A stretch of DNA of 64,000 nucleotides. Origin: Symsagittifera roscoffensis. Its lineage: Eukaryota > Xenacoelomorpha > Acoela > Convolutidae. Below, one piece after another: positions 1 through 10,850 of this stretch (position 1 is its first letter; every line of letters begins with the position of its first letter). The stretch spans positions 29,579,301-29,643,300 of the forward strand of contig NC_087066.1 of the NCBI RefSeq assembly GCF_963678635.1. Reading direction: 5' to 3'. A model generated the notes under the pieces. That model had not been told where the DNA came from and ran no database searches. It saw only the letters and a list, made by a program, of their open reading frames with translations. A program made the translations under genes and the position numbers.

Positions 1-525
1 CCTGATACGAGCAGTTTTGTTTTTATGTTTTTATTTGAAATTTCTAGAAATCAAAAGGGTGTATGAGTCTTTCAGAAACGATTATTGTTCCGACTTTCGA
101 TACGAAAGTAACGGAATATTTGTGCTCGGGGTGGGTTTTTTCTTCAGACAAGCTTCGACTTTTTAACTAGCCATTTTTGACGGAATTTTTAAAATATCAT
201 TCGAAAGGTATTGTTGTCCTGAGCTCAAACTTGAAAAAATATTTCACGTGTGATCATTTTTTTGGTAAAGTTATGAGGGAATAAAGATTGCTATTTGGCC
301 AATTTGGGACAATTAATGCGCCATATATTTCGTGCTATTAACGCGTAACCGGAGACTTAATCCGTCTTAGAAATTGCTCCAAATTTGTTGAAAGAAGCTG
401 ATTTTCTTATTTGATTTGTTACAAGGAGCAAAATCTATCCTTATGAAATTTATATGGCGTGTGGGGGGATGACTTTCATAAAAAATTTCAAATTTTATAA
501 AAAAAATGTTTATTTCATTCAATTT
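1..525. repeat. AT-rich noncoding flank with an old repeat block
   Basis: No exon is supported here. The first 16 bases are the reverse complement of a CTGCTCGTATCA motif seen again at 8286, 8391 and 61083. About 181-345 is a diverged copy of a block also present at about 2300-2470 (in the first intron), 48100-48270 and 58480-58650; all carry a version of the landmark TTGGGATAATTAACGCG. The stretch probably lies within the host gene, because the exon at 965 opens in mid-codon and needs an upstream exon outside the window or in the gap. Confidence 0.5.
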
Positions 526-725
526 NNNNNNNNNNNNNNNNNNNNNNNNNNNNNNNNNNNNNNNNNNNNNNNNNNNNNNNNNNNNNNNNNNNNNNNNNNN
601 NNNNNNNNNNNNNNNNNNNNNNNNNNNNNNNNNNNNNNNNNNNNNNNNNNNNNNNNNNNNNNNNNNNNNNNNNNNNNNNNNNNNNNNNNNNNNNNNNNNN
701 NNNNNNNNNNNNNNNNNNNNNNNNN
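526..725. other. 200-base assembly gap
   Basis: An exact run of 200 N, a conventional placeholder for a scaffold join of unknown size. The bases after the gap resume the block-B homology seen at 41827, 47238 and 57714, so the hidden sequence is probably repeat. Confidence 0.99.
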
Positions 726-964
726 GATCTGAAAAAGGTGTCTTGCTAAAATTTACGGTTTGGTGTAAAATTAACAACAATCTTAATGATTATTCAAATT
801 TGGCTAAACTTCAGATCCATAGTCCTAAATTCTGATTTCTATTAAAAATATATATGAGGTTAAAAATTTCGAACTATAATCAAGTTAATGCTAATGAGCT
901 GTTGTTTTGCATTGACTAAAAATCAAATGTTCACTACCTAAAACAATTTTTTTTTCCATTTTAG
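726..964. repeat. Intronic sequence upstream of exon, homologous to block B
   Basis: Noncoding sequence leading into the acceptor at 963-964. It aligns by eye with 41827-42043, 47238-47456 and 57714-57929 (shared landmark GATCTGAAAAAGGT, then similar spacing to the TTTTAG acceptor). The host-gene locus is therefore the source or sister of the array at 38-64 kb. Confidence 0.6.
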
Positions 965-3900
965 AACCTCATACGCAGCTATGGAACGAGAAAGAACATA
1001 TCGATGATGTGATTAGTGATGACATAGAGATGAAAAACGGTAAGTTATACAAAGTCAAAAAGCTTGTTTTAAACGCCCCCAAACATTTTGTATTTTTTTT
1101 CGAAAAGTGCAGAAAACATGGTCGACTGATGAAACAGTCGGGAAAAGCTAACAAAAAAGCAAGGCTGAATTGTATAAAAATTTGTGTCTTTGAATGCATC
1201 TCCGCTAGGCCCCAAATAAGTAAGTAGAAAGTAGCTGATCTATTAGTTTATACATGTGGAAAGACACTGATGCATTGAGCTCAAAATTATGTCAGTTTTT
1301 TTTCATTGATCATTTTGAGTATAAGAATGGAAGTGTTTTTTAAATGTCCAAGAGGTAGGGGGCTAAATTAAGCCAGGGCAGGAATCTTTCCAAAACTGAT
1401 CCAAATGAGAAATATATCCGCTTAATTTTGGAACAATTTTTTTATTCGCTGGACAAATACTTTGTGAGTACGTCCAAAAAAATGATCAATCTATGCTTCG
1501 AAACTTAGATTTTTTAACCAACAACACTTCAGACATCATAGATGGTAGTCGTATGATTCTTTACTTTTCCGATTTGAGAAAGCGTGTTATTCCGAATTTT
1601 GAAACAAACAAAATAATTTATGCTTGAGTTTTTTTATAGTAAACTTTAATTTACAATTATTTTGTTTTGGAAAACTAAATTCAAAAACAAGGGTATCCGG
1701 TTGCTGGGTAGTAGCACAGAATTTTACGACCCCATTCCAAAAAAACTGCAAACATCATCAAGTTATCCTCAAATTAGCGTCGTTGGTGTGATTATAGAAC
1801 TAAGCAAACACGAAGAAAACTAGTAAAATTAGGCATATAATAGTACAATTGTCTTCAAAAAACATATAAAGAAAACGAAAATGAACTAAAAAAAATCAAA
1901 AAGTATTTCAAAAATTTCTCCTAATTTTTGCACTAAAAATTTGACTTGCTATGAAAATTTCAAGGGCCGAAATGAAAAACGCATGTTGAAGTTTTCAAAA
2001 CTTGTTTCCTTTGTAGTTAAACAGTAAATTTTTGCCTAAATGTCTAATAATTATGTAATGACTTTACTCGATCGCTTTACTCTCTCGAAATTCGACTAAA
2101 ACGCAGAAGTTTTAAACCGGTTTTCCCAACACTGGAAACAAAATTGAAAACTTTTTAAAGTCGCTCAAATCTCGACTGAAAGGGTTTTGATATTTTATAT
2201 CACTCGGCCCATTCCGAAGCTTTTTTGTGGTACCTGGTTTAGGCTAGAAAACACAAAAAAACTAAATCACAACCGAACACAATTTTCCTCAATACTTTTC
2301 AATTGATCAGAACGACTAGAAGATATTGTTATTCAGATCTCAAGTGTAAAACATGTGCAATCAGTTTGTGTAAAGTTATGGGGTTATGGAAAAGCCAAAT
2401 TTGGGCAATTTGGGATAATTAACGCGCGATATTTTGCGTTCTCAAAAAACGCTTAGGCGGCCATTAAAGCATCTCTAATTGGAATTGAGGTAAATCATTT
2501 TGTCCTATCGTTCAGAAACAAAATACAACAAACATCTCCAAAAACGTTTCATAGCAGTATCAGGGTTAATTAAAAAATAAATAAAAAGTGTTTTTTCTTC
2601 TTTTTGTATTACTTTTTCAACTTCTCTAATAAAAATGTTTTGTGTTGGCTTTCGATTGCAATCGGAATACCCGACACTATGCCCTGAAAGACAGGTAGTC
2701 TTGATAATACTCGTTTTCACTACCCAATATTCGAAACGACTCTGCTGATATAAGAAAAACAGGACAAAAAGTTTACTGGTCTTCTTTCGAGTTGGGTTCA
2801 GATAAAAAAAATACTGAAGATTGCCACAATTATTATAGTCCAATTCAATTTGAAAAAGGCAGGCTAAAAATTTTACTCTAATTGTGAGTCATTTTTGGCA
2901 GATTTATTCAATCTAAAACTCAGATAAGACTACTGTATAATTGCTGTGCCAATAATATCAAATAGAGCTTGGCATGTAATTCATCAAAAAACTTAAAACC
3001 TTCTAATTTTCGGTTCAAAAATGTCTTTTTTAGGTTCATAGCCAAAAATTGTGTTTGTTTTTATAAAGTAACATTTAATATGTTTTTTTTTTTTGACATT
3101 TTTCAAAAAAAAAATCAGTTTTTTGGGCAATGTATATTTCGTAAATTTTGTTAGAGGCTTATTTTGATGTAGTTTGCCAGCAATTGATGTAGCAGTAGTT
3201 GTCAAGAAAATTTTCATTGAATAAAAGGAATTAAAAATGACCCACTTACGAAAAAAACATGCGCAAAGTTAGATAGGTCGGCAGCTAACTTAACAATACG
3301 CGATTAAATAAAAAGCTCATTTCGCAATATTATTATGAATCATTATCTTGATGAATGATAAAAAAAATTATTTTAGTTAATTTTGAAGGACTAAACCGAA
3401 GATTAACTGTTTAAGTTGACAAGAGCGCATACAGTTTCCTCCCATTAAGTTAGACGTTTTCACTACAGCTGACTTTGCAAATTGCAGCGCTCGTGCGATT
3501 TGACCCAGCGAATATATGATTGCCGAGCAACATCACCACCGGAGTGTCACACAAAGACACAATGCTTTTTGAACAAGAGCTACTTACAGCTCAGCGCACA
3601 ATATTGATTTATGATAAAATGAAATATTGCCTTAAGTTAAGATCCGCCAGTTTAAGAGTTTTTGGACTTGATTGTTAAGTTTCAGAATAAAATCAGAACA
3701 ATTTGTGCAACTCAAATTTAGAAAAAACTATTAGGAGACAAATCGGCACTTCGGCGCAATTTCTCAAAGTTAAACTATTTTGAACAAAAGGTGCGCAAGT
3801 TTTCAGTTTCTGTCTGAATTCAAAATGTGCTTTAAAAATCAAAAAACAATGGCTTGGTAGGGTACTGTTTGTAACAATTGCTTTTACGAAAAGGCATTCA

Positions 3901-5720
3901 CGCAAATTTAGTGTTATTAATCGTAGGGTGTTATAATGTGTGAAGACTGTTTTTTAGATGAATACTTGTTTTTTTTTGAAATGGTACCCTAGATTAGAAC
4001 TTTTTTTCACTTTCATCGTCAAGCCTATGAGAAACAGATTTACCAAGGTTTTAAATGAAAAAAAATGATTCAAAAATAGCAGCAAAAACTTGGATGCGGG
4101 CCAAACAAAACATGAAAAAACATTTGTTACATTTTGTAAATTAGAATTAGAAAATTTTTTCCCAATTGAGTTTTTTTCAATTCAATTTTGATGCATTTGA
4201 AAGTTTTCGACTATTTTCTTTAGAAAATATAAGCAAACTCCATTGTGAATATCTTTTTCAATGTTTATTCTTAAGTGGGAAAAAATTAATCAGAAGTCCT
4301 GAACAAGATTGTTAGCAATTAAAAGAACCTAACAAAAACAGGTTATTTTAGTTGCTAACAGCCTTGTACAATAATTTTGATGAAATTTTTACCCACCTAA
4401 GAACAAACATTGAAAAAGAAGTTTACAATGAAGTTTGCTTATATTTTGGGTTAGGAAATAGTCCAATCCTTTCAAATGCAACAAAACTGAATTGAAAAAG
4501 GCTCAATTAGGAAAAATTTTCCTTGCTACAATTTACAAATTGTAGCAACATATTTTTTCAAGCTTTTTTTGGCCCGCATCCATTTTTTTGAGTTTTTTTG
4601 AAGTTTTTCATTTAAAACGCCAGTGTGAAAAAAAGCATAAAAAGTTTTTCTCCATTCAGTTATTGAAATTAATACCTATTTTGACATCCCTGCACCAAAA
4701 TTTCATTACGTTTTGTTAATTTATGGAGAAGCGTTTAGTAACATTAGTTGTTTTAAAATGTTTATGGCTGGAATTTTTGCAAAAGTTGTACGAAAAACAC
4801 ATTTAGTCAGCCCAGAAATTTGTTTTTATCTTCTTCAATGCTCTTTTAAGTCGGAACAAAAAAAAATGAGAAAAATTTTTCAAATTAAGTCAAAAAATCA
4901 GTCAAAGAATTCAAAACTTCAGAAACTTGTTTGTTTTAGATACAAAAGAAGTAATGGATGAGAGGGATTTCTTCGATTCCATGGGCAATGCCGGAGAAGC
5001 TGTTTTCGATTTTGGAATAGGCGAAGTGAAGAAAGTGGGAAATGGGTTCAAGAAGTTGGGAAAAGCGGCCGCCACACCATTTATCGCAACTGTAGACTGG
5101 GTCAAAGGCAAGTGTTTTTGATTGGAATTTTCATTTTGAGTTTATAATGCCTTTTTGCTCATAAATCTGTAATGCTATTTTTTCCATTATCTTCAACTAA
5201 TTTGTCGAAAAGTCATTAAATTGTATTTCATTAGACAAGCTCAAACATTCAGAAAAATAGCAGCCTCATTTTAGCACAGTTCAAAATTAGTTTGAGCACA
5301 AGTCAAAATTATGTGAGAACTCGGAGAAATTGTAGTCTGCATATCATTGTTTTTATTTAGAGTTTTTAATGTTATATTATTTTTTCGAGCCGTCATAGGA
5401 AGGAAGGATTGATGGAAGGATTTTGAAGGAAGAACTGTGAAAATTGTAAAATGGGAGCTATAAATGATGGATGAGGGGTGCTATTAAAATAAAAAGCAAA
5501 AAATTGCTCTTATATTTCAGACGGTGGAATAAAGAATGCCTACAACTCAGTCGCAGATGGGGTTGTCGATGCTGCCAATGCGATTGCAAAAGGGGTTGGG
5601 CATGTGGCTGATTGGATCGGGGATCCTCGATCTAATGAACTGGCAGTTGTTGATTTCATTAATCAAGACCATGAGCCAGCATTTGAAATGCCAGAATTTT
5701 ATAGCCCTGTTAATTTCTAA
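965..5720 (+). CDS. 3' end of a spliced host gene, unknown 146-residue C-terminal region
   Basis: Exons are 965-1039, 4940-5107 and 5521-5720 (TAA at 5718-5720). The reading frame closes perfectly across both introns, each in phase 1 and each split codon giving Asp; the first exon also starts in phase 1, so the gene continues upstream. The visible protein opens acidic (EKEHIDDVISDDIEM), has an amphipathic Gly/Ala/Lys-rich centre (VKKVGNGFKKLGKAAATPF, then NAYNSVADGVVDAANAIAKG) and ends acidic and aromatic (FEMPEFYSPVNF). There is no clear membrane segment and no Cys. I do not recognise the family. The small-residue helices could be membrane-active or could be a repeated coiled helix; that is only a guess. 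Base composition is less AT-rich than the flanks, as expected for real exons. Confidence 0.75.
1040..4939 (+). other. Intron 1 (GT-AG, 3.9 kb)
   Basis: The donor is AACG|GTAAGT and the acceptor TTGTTTTAG|AT. The intron contains no supported coding sequence. Much of it (about 2280-3910) is homologous, in the same order, to 48090-49260 and 58480-60060 in block B, and 4048-4618 is a fold-back repeat described separately. Several T-rich and A-rich runs occur. Confidence 0.7.
4048..4618. repeat. Large fold-back inverted repeat inside intron 1
   Basis: The left arm (about 4048-4330) is the imperfect reverse complement of the right arm (about 4340-4618), with the centre at about 4335 (AACCT...AGGTT). 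Paired landmarks are TGGATGCGGGCCAA at 4090 against TTGGCCCGCATCCA at 4569, and ATATAAGCAAACTCCATTGT near 4228 against its complement near 4423. A transcript of the intron could form a hairpin with arms of about 280 bases. It looks like a fold-back or MITE-type element. The start of the left arm is also present in block B (about 60090 and 63105), but the second arm is not. Confidence 0.8.
5108..5520 (+). other. Intron 2 with non-canonical GC donor
   Basis: The exon ends AAAG|GCAAGT and resumes after TATATTTCAG|AC. GC-AG introns with a strong AAG|GCAAGT consensus are an established minor class. No GT nearby preserves the frame, while the GC site gives Lys-Asp-Gly-Gly across the junction. The intron has no coding content. 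Confidence 0.7.
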
Positions 5721-5984
5721 TAGTGTGTATGAAAGATATTGCAATATAACTAAATACACAATTCTTTTTTTTTATAAAATACTTGCCATAAGCGCTTCAG
5801 CTGTGATTGATGTGTCAAAACTACAATGTGTTCTCCTATTAGACTGTCAGCACCATCGTTAAAATCATTTTGAGTGCAACAATTACAGTAATCAATCTGT
5901 AACAAAAAAATCCTACCTTCTCCTAATTAATCGTCACATGCTTCGATTTATTGCAAGCACTCATAACTGTATACATTATGATAT

Positions 5985-7140
5985 CAATTGTGCTTTTTTT
6001 TGTCGCTTTTAACAGATAACAAAACTATTGAAGTGCAATCAGATGAGTATTTCTTGAACAAACATTTTTGGAAACATTTGGCGAAAATTAGTTCAAGTTT
6101 ATTACGTTTGAAAGTCAATAAACTTGAATTATATTTTGTAAAATTTTCGAGGAAAAAATCAAAAGCTAAAATTTTGGCGTATATTTAGTAAAAAATTTGT
6201 CAGGCACTTAAAACAGAGAGCATTAAATAGTCTTGATATTGCAAAATAAAGAAGAAAAAATAAAAACAATGAAAGAGGATTTGAAGCTGAAATTACCCAT
6301 ACCAGAAACAAAGACATAAATTAATCCCAATCGTAATTTTTTCTGTCTAATAGGAGACCAAACGGCTGGCAAATCAGCCTTTAAAAAACAAATTAACAAA
6401 ACAAATAAGAAAAAAATCGTCAACAAAAAACTATTAGTGTAAAAAACATCATTAGTTAAACCACTTTTTTTAAACCACTTTTAATTCAACCGTGATGTAT
6501 ATGGCAAAAGTATTTAATCTATTCTCTTTCTGATCGGTTAAAACATAATTGGTGATCGAGATTTTGCTAAAACTTTTTTGAGGCAGCATTTACAGTAACC
6601 ATAAAAGCCAGTAGTCAAAATCAGCACCAAAAAAAACTAGCTGTTTTTAATTTATTTTGACTTTGGATTTGTTACAAAAAATACTAAAATGCATTCAGAT
6701 GAATTGTTTTGGAAAAAAATTGTTGGAAAAATGTTCAATTTTATTACGTTTAAAACTTACTAATCTTTTAGTGTATATTTCGTTAAACTTATCAAAATGA
6801 ACCAAATCTAAAATATCTGTGGAGTTTTCCTGCCAAAAAAATGCTAGGTACACCATAATTTGTCAATTAGATGATTCAAAAAACAGAAAACTTTAAATTA
6901 ACCTTGAATTTTCAAAATAGATATTAAAAAAGCAACTAAAACGGGATCGAAAGTGTAATCACCCTTACCAAAAGCAAATACAACCCATTCTTAAATCTTT
7001 TAGCATAATCATTTGGCAGACCAAACAAACAATTAGCAGATCAGTTTGTACAACACAATGAAGCACAAAACAAATCAACATAATAAACGAACGATATAAA
7101 AATTTTCATTAGTTGAACCACCTTAATTTGGTTAAACGCT
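5985..7140. repeat. Diverged direct repeat, two copies plus a fragment
   Basis: About 5985-6490 and about 6630-7140 share an ordered series of landmarks: a TCAGATGA segment, TTATTACGTTTRAAA, a GAGACCAAAC/GCAGACCAAAC segment, and a closing ATTAGTTRAACCAC. A third fragment at about 7835-7910 repeats the closing part (AATAAACGAACGGCATAAAA). The copies are heavily diverged, so this is an old duplication. Confidence 0.55.
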
Positions 7141-7141
7141 G

Positions 7142-7143
<2 letters not shown>

Positions 7144-7176
<33 letters not shown>
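7144..7176. repeat. (TA)n microsatellite
   Basis: An uninterrupted run of alternating T and A, about 33 bases. Confidence 0.95.
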
Positions 7177-7180
<4 letters not shown>

Positions 7181-10032
7181 ATATTTAGGTACAAAGAAAG
7201 TGTGCGAATCAGTTTTTGTCGCTGATTTAGTGGTCTGCTAGAATAGAACTTGCAAACCACTTTTTCTTGACGCCCCAACACCATAGTCAGACAATTTCCT
7301 TGCATTTCAAATGGCAACATTGCAAGTCAAAGTGCTCGTCTATTTTTCTACTGATTTTGATTTTTTTTTCGAGTTGTCTACGTGTTTTTGATGTTGCCTT
7401 AGTGAAGCTCGAGTCTAAGCCAGCTAATCAAAATTGGTTTTATTTTACGAAAAAATCATAAACACGGTTGTAGCCAAAAATTTTAGGCAATGTTGTTGCA
7501 AACCCATTACCAAGAGTAGTAAAAGTTGCAGTAAAACTGCCCTGAGACAAAATTTTGCTTTTCATTTGCTGAAAATGGTTAGACCAAAATTCCAGCTAAG
7601 CTATGGTAAGGTATAATTTTAGTCGCGCTAAAGTAGCAAAAAAAGCTCGTAGTTTTAAAATCTCCAATTAGACTCAATTGAACATCGCCAAAGTAAGTCC
7701 GTTTGAGAAGCTCAAAATTCATAATTTAGTTTCAGTTGCTCTAAGAAAAGTTAAACGTTATACTTGATCAAGAAAAAGATTATTTAAAAAAGTTTTGATT
7801 GGTTTACCAGGATTAAATGCATCAAATTAGGAATTGGTAGAAAATCAACAAAATAAACGAACGGCATAAAAAATCTTCATTGATAAACAACCTTCATTTG
7901 GCTAATCCAAATGCAGAAGTCCTAGGGGTTAAGAGAAACACACACTAACACACACACAGAGGAGAGAAAGAGACAAAGAGACAAAAAAAAGGTATCAGAA
8001 ACAGTTTCACATGAATCAAGCAACAAAAATGTTTGTTCATACAATTATATTGTCCTATTAAATTCTATCGTCTTTTCATGGAAAAGTTGATGAATGATAA
8101 TTCATGGAAAAAATATTTTATCATAATTTAATGACACTTGCGAACGGAAAATATGACCATCCTTTTAGACGTAATAAGAACATCTTTGCATTTCCGAAAG
8201 ATGTATAACAAAACGTCAACCCAGCAGTATATTTATTTTATCTTTGGTTTGAACATACGGTCGACGAAAGCTAACTAAATAAAGCTGCTCGTATCAAGGT
8301 GACATCCTGAATGCTCCAACTGCCTTTCATCATCTATGGCTTGAATTGAAAACAAGATGAGGTTTTCGAAAGCGAATTGAAACAAGACGGCTCGTATCAA
8401 GGCGATGCCTTGAATGTACGATCTGTCTTTTAATGTAAATGTAGTCGATTTCGACTTGAAAACCTGATGGGTTTTACAAAAAAGGACATTTTATGGCTTT
8501 GACTATTTATTAAAAGTATTCTCTACACGCTATTCAAAGTACAAAATTACATATTAATCTTTTAGTAACATTCCCATAAGAACAGCTCGCCTTAGTTCAT
8601 TTTAGAACGGTTTTTGAGCCGCTTAAGCATTAGTAGGACGAAATTTCAAACCCTCTTAACTTTGCGATAAAAGGTAACGGCTAAAACATCTGTTTTACTT
8701 TGAGCTGAGGACATAAAAAGTGAAATTTTTGTCTGGAGAAAAAACGAGCGCTAGTATCCGTCACTTCTTTCAAAGTCGGAACCACGAGGCAAAAACAGCT
8801 CAAATATAGCTCTTAACGCAAAGAGTTGTCTTAATACTACAGAAGCGGCAAATTTGTAGTCTGAGAAGCTTTCCTTTGACGTCTTGTGCAAAAATAGGGG
8901 AGATGCAGACAACTTCGGAATGAAGATCGAAATGAAGAAAGAGGTAAATGGTTTTCAGAAGTTTGCAAAAATGTTTATTTCAGGGACATCAAAATGTTAC
9001 GGTAATCAGTCTTGCCATGGTCTCACAGTAGTCTTTTTTAATTAATTATTTATTTGTTGCCCTCAATTCAACTTAAACAGATGAGTTTTTTTAATCGGGA
9101 TATACGTTCCGAGTTTTGCAAAAAAATGGATTCGTTATCAGAAAAAAGAACAGATGAGTGCTTGTAACACAAAAGCTGTTCAGATGATCGAATTGGAACC
9201 TGATCTAAACTATATTTTATGATTGGATAAATTAGATATTTTACCACTGTAAAGTATTTAATATTAACCAATCATGATCCATCTAACTAACAACCCACTT
9301 ATTTGTAAGTGCTGAGATTACTTGTAATTTCAGCACCAGAGAGATTTGAATTTAACTTAGAAATTAGTTGTCTCTCCAAGAGAACTTCAGCAGCCGCAAC
9401 AAACCAGTATACCCTAGATCTATTGAGCCTAGCAGAGACTAGTTGAACACCCTGAGACTAGAAAGTATAAGAGTAAGATTAGGATCGGTATTAGACTAAG
9501 AAGTTGCACGAATCTAGCCGGCCGAAAATAAGATAGCGTGACGAGCAGACGGTGCACCCTATCCGAAACTACTCTATGAGTTAACCACATCAGCCCTAAC
9601 TCATCTGGTGCGACCATAAGTCTCGAATAAGACCTTAATAGCTTAGAGTTAACCAAAAATAGATTAGAAATTAGACAAAACATTTTCAAAATGTTATACG
9701 ATAATAATTTAATCGAAATGTCTCTACGACTCAATAGATCAGAACCGATATTCCGAACAATAATAGAACTACCCGGAATTGGAAGAAGACCTCGAACAAG
9801 AGACGACATACGACAAAGTAGAAACTTACCAAATAGTTTTATGATCGTACGGCAAAAGCCAACACAAACTTTTATATTTAGAATCTTATTAGCAATGAAT
9901 TTAGATTTTCATCTGCAAACATAAAGTTTTGAAGTCAATCTTCATGATTATTTCAGGCGCTAAACAAAATTATTAATGTACAATAACGATTGATAAAAAG
10001 ATCTCAGATCGTTTTCTTAATTTCTGCAGTCT

Positions 10033-10040
10033 TATATAAA
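10033..10040 (+). promoter_or_regulatory. TATA-box candidate in 5' LTR
   Basis: TATATAAA lies within the LTR after a relatively G/C-containing stretch (CTGCAGTC). The identical site is at 27168-27175 in the 3' LTR. The position, about 400 bases before the LTR end, would give a U3-R-U5 layout. No start site can be fixed from sequence alone. Confidence 0.5.
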
Positions 10041-10249
10041 ACATATTTAAAAAATATTTATTGAAAATGAAAATAAAAATTAGTAGCATGACAATAAATT
10101 GTTAATAATCATAAAATCATCTGTTGTCCCAGCTTCATCACTTAAACATAACAGCAATCAAAAACTCACTAACATCATTATAATACTAAATCTTTTTCTG
10201 AAATAAATTTAAACCATTTTAAACTTAAGTTCACTTAATTTTAAAATTA

Positions 10250-10334
10250 GATCATCAAGGCTTATCCTTGGATCTCAATAAATTTTCTATTTCGCTAAAT
10301 TTAAAACCTGATCATCAAGGCCTATCCTTGGATC
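10250..10334 (+). promoter_or_regulatory. Twin hairpins in the LTR
   Basis: Two near-identical units, 10250-10274 and 10310-10334, each read GATCATCAAGG - CTTAT/CCTAT-type loop - CCTTGGATC. GATC pairs with GATC and CAAGG with CCTTG, leaving a 2-base bulge. They start 60 bases apart and are conserved at 27385-27409 and 27445-27469. They lie after the TATA box, so they would be transcribed. They could act in packaging, dimerisation, termination or polyadenylation; function is unknown. Confidence 0.6.
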
Positions 10335-10437
10335 AAAAAGAACAATTTTGTTCTCCCCCACCCACTTAGCAAGTGTCTAACGACCTCAAACGTCGATTCA
10401 GTATCCAAGCCTTCCAAAAGACCCAAGACTAATAGAA

Positions 10438-10850
10438 ATTTTTAAATAAAACTAACCATTCAAATTAGGATAAACAGTGAAAAACTTCGTTTATTCATCC
10501 TTCACTTGAAGCCTCCTCTTATCAGACCCAGGATAGATCCTAGACTTAGTAAGTTTAAAATAGTATCTAACGAACTACTTGCGTTCTAATTATATCTGAA
10601 CCTTGTGGATCGATTTACTATTCTCCAACCCTTGAACACAATCACTATCCCTAAGTAAGATTAAGTAAGTTAACACCTTAGCTTAGACTAGCCACGAGAA
10701 AGTAAAAAATCATTCCTCGGAACCGATATACTTTTCTCTCCAACCCTAAATAAAAAGACCCAGGTTAAGCTAACCAAAAAATCGTAAGGACTAACAGTCT
10801 AAGAAAATAAAAATACCTAACAACTTTTTGCATCCCTCATCCTAAACCTT
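10438..10850 (+). promoter_or_regulatory. Leader between LTR and first ORF, with candidate splice donors
   Basis: No ORF is present. GTAAG-type donor candidates occur at 10549 (GTAAGT), 10655 (GTAAGA) and 10665 (GTAAGT). A leader donor is what an env-bearing retroelement needs to make spliced downstream mRNAs. I could not find a convincing primer-binding site: no TGG-starting tRNA complement sits directly after the LTR. Confidence 0.4.

Larger units (their letters stand above)
5721..9077. other. Intergenic stretch without supported genes
   Basis: Short ORFs on both strands are AT-rich and show no recognisable domain. The stretch holds old tandem repeats (5985-7140), a TA microsatellite, a CA/GA tract (about 7943-7990) and two diverged copies of the CTCGTATCAAGG motif (8287-8330, 8388-8440). 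No tRNA or rRNA was seen. Confidence 0.6.
9078..10437 (+). repeat. 5' terminal direct repeat (LTR)
   Basis: This matches 26213-27572 with no net indel. I see only a few substitutions (for example near 9083, 9195, 9316, 9551, 9610 and 10401). It contains a TATATAAA box and two small hairpins (separate entries) and AATAAA-like signals near 10200 and 10275, consistent with promoter and polyadenylation functions. It does not show a clean TG...CA pair: the left edge is CAGATGAG/CAGATAAG and the right edge is GACTAATAGAA. The exact ends are therefore uncertain by several bases. Confidence 0.85.

Noticed and set aside
367-835. ORFs across the first N gap
   Set aside because: Most of their length is unknown bases; the known parts are AT-rich repeat.
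9429-9924. ORFs within the LTR on both strands (126 codons minus, 77 codons plus)
   Set aside because: They overlap on opposite strands in a transcribed regulatory repeat, have no recognisable domain, and are conserved only because the two LTRs are near-identical.
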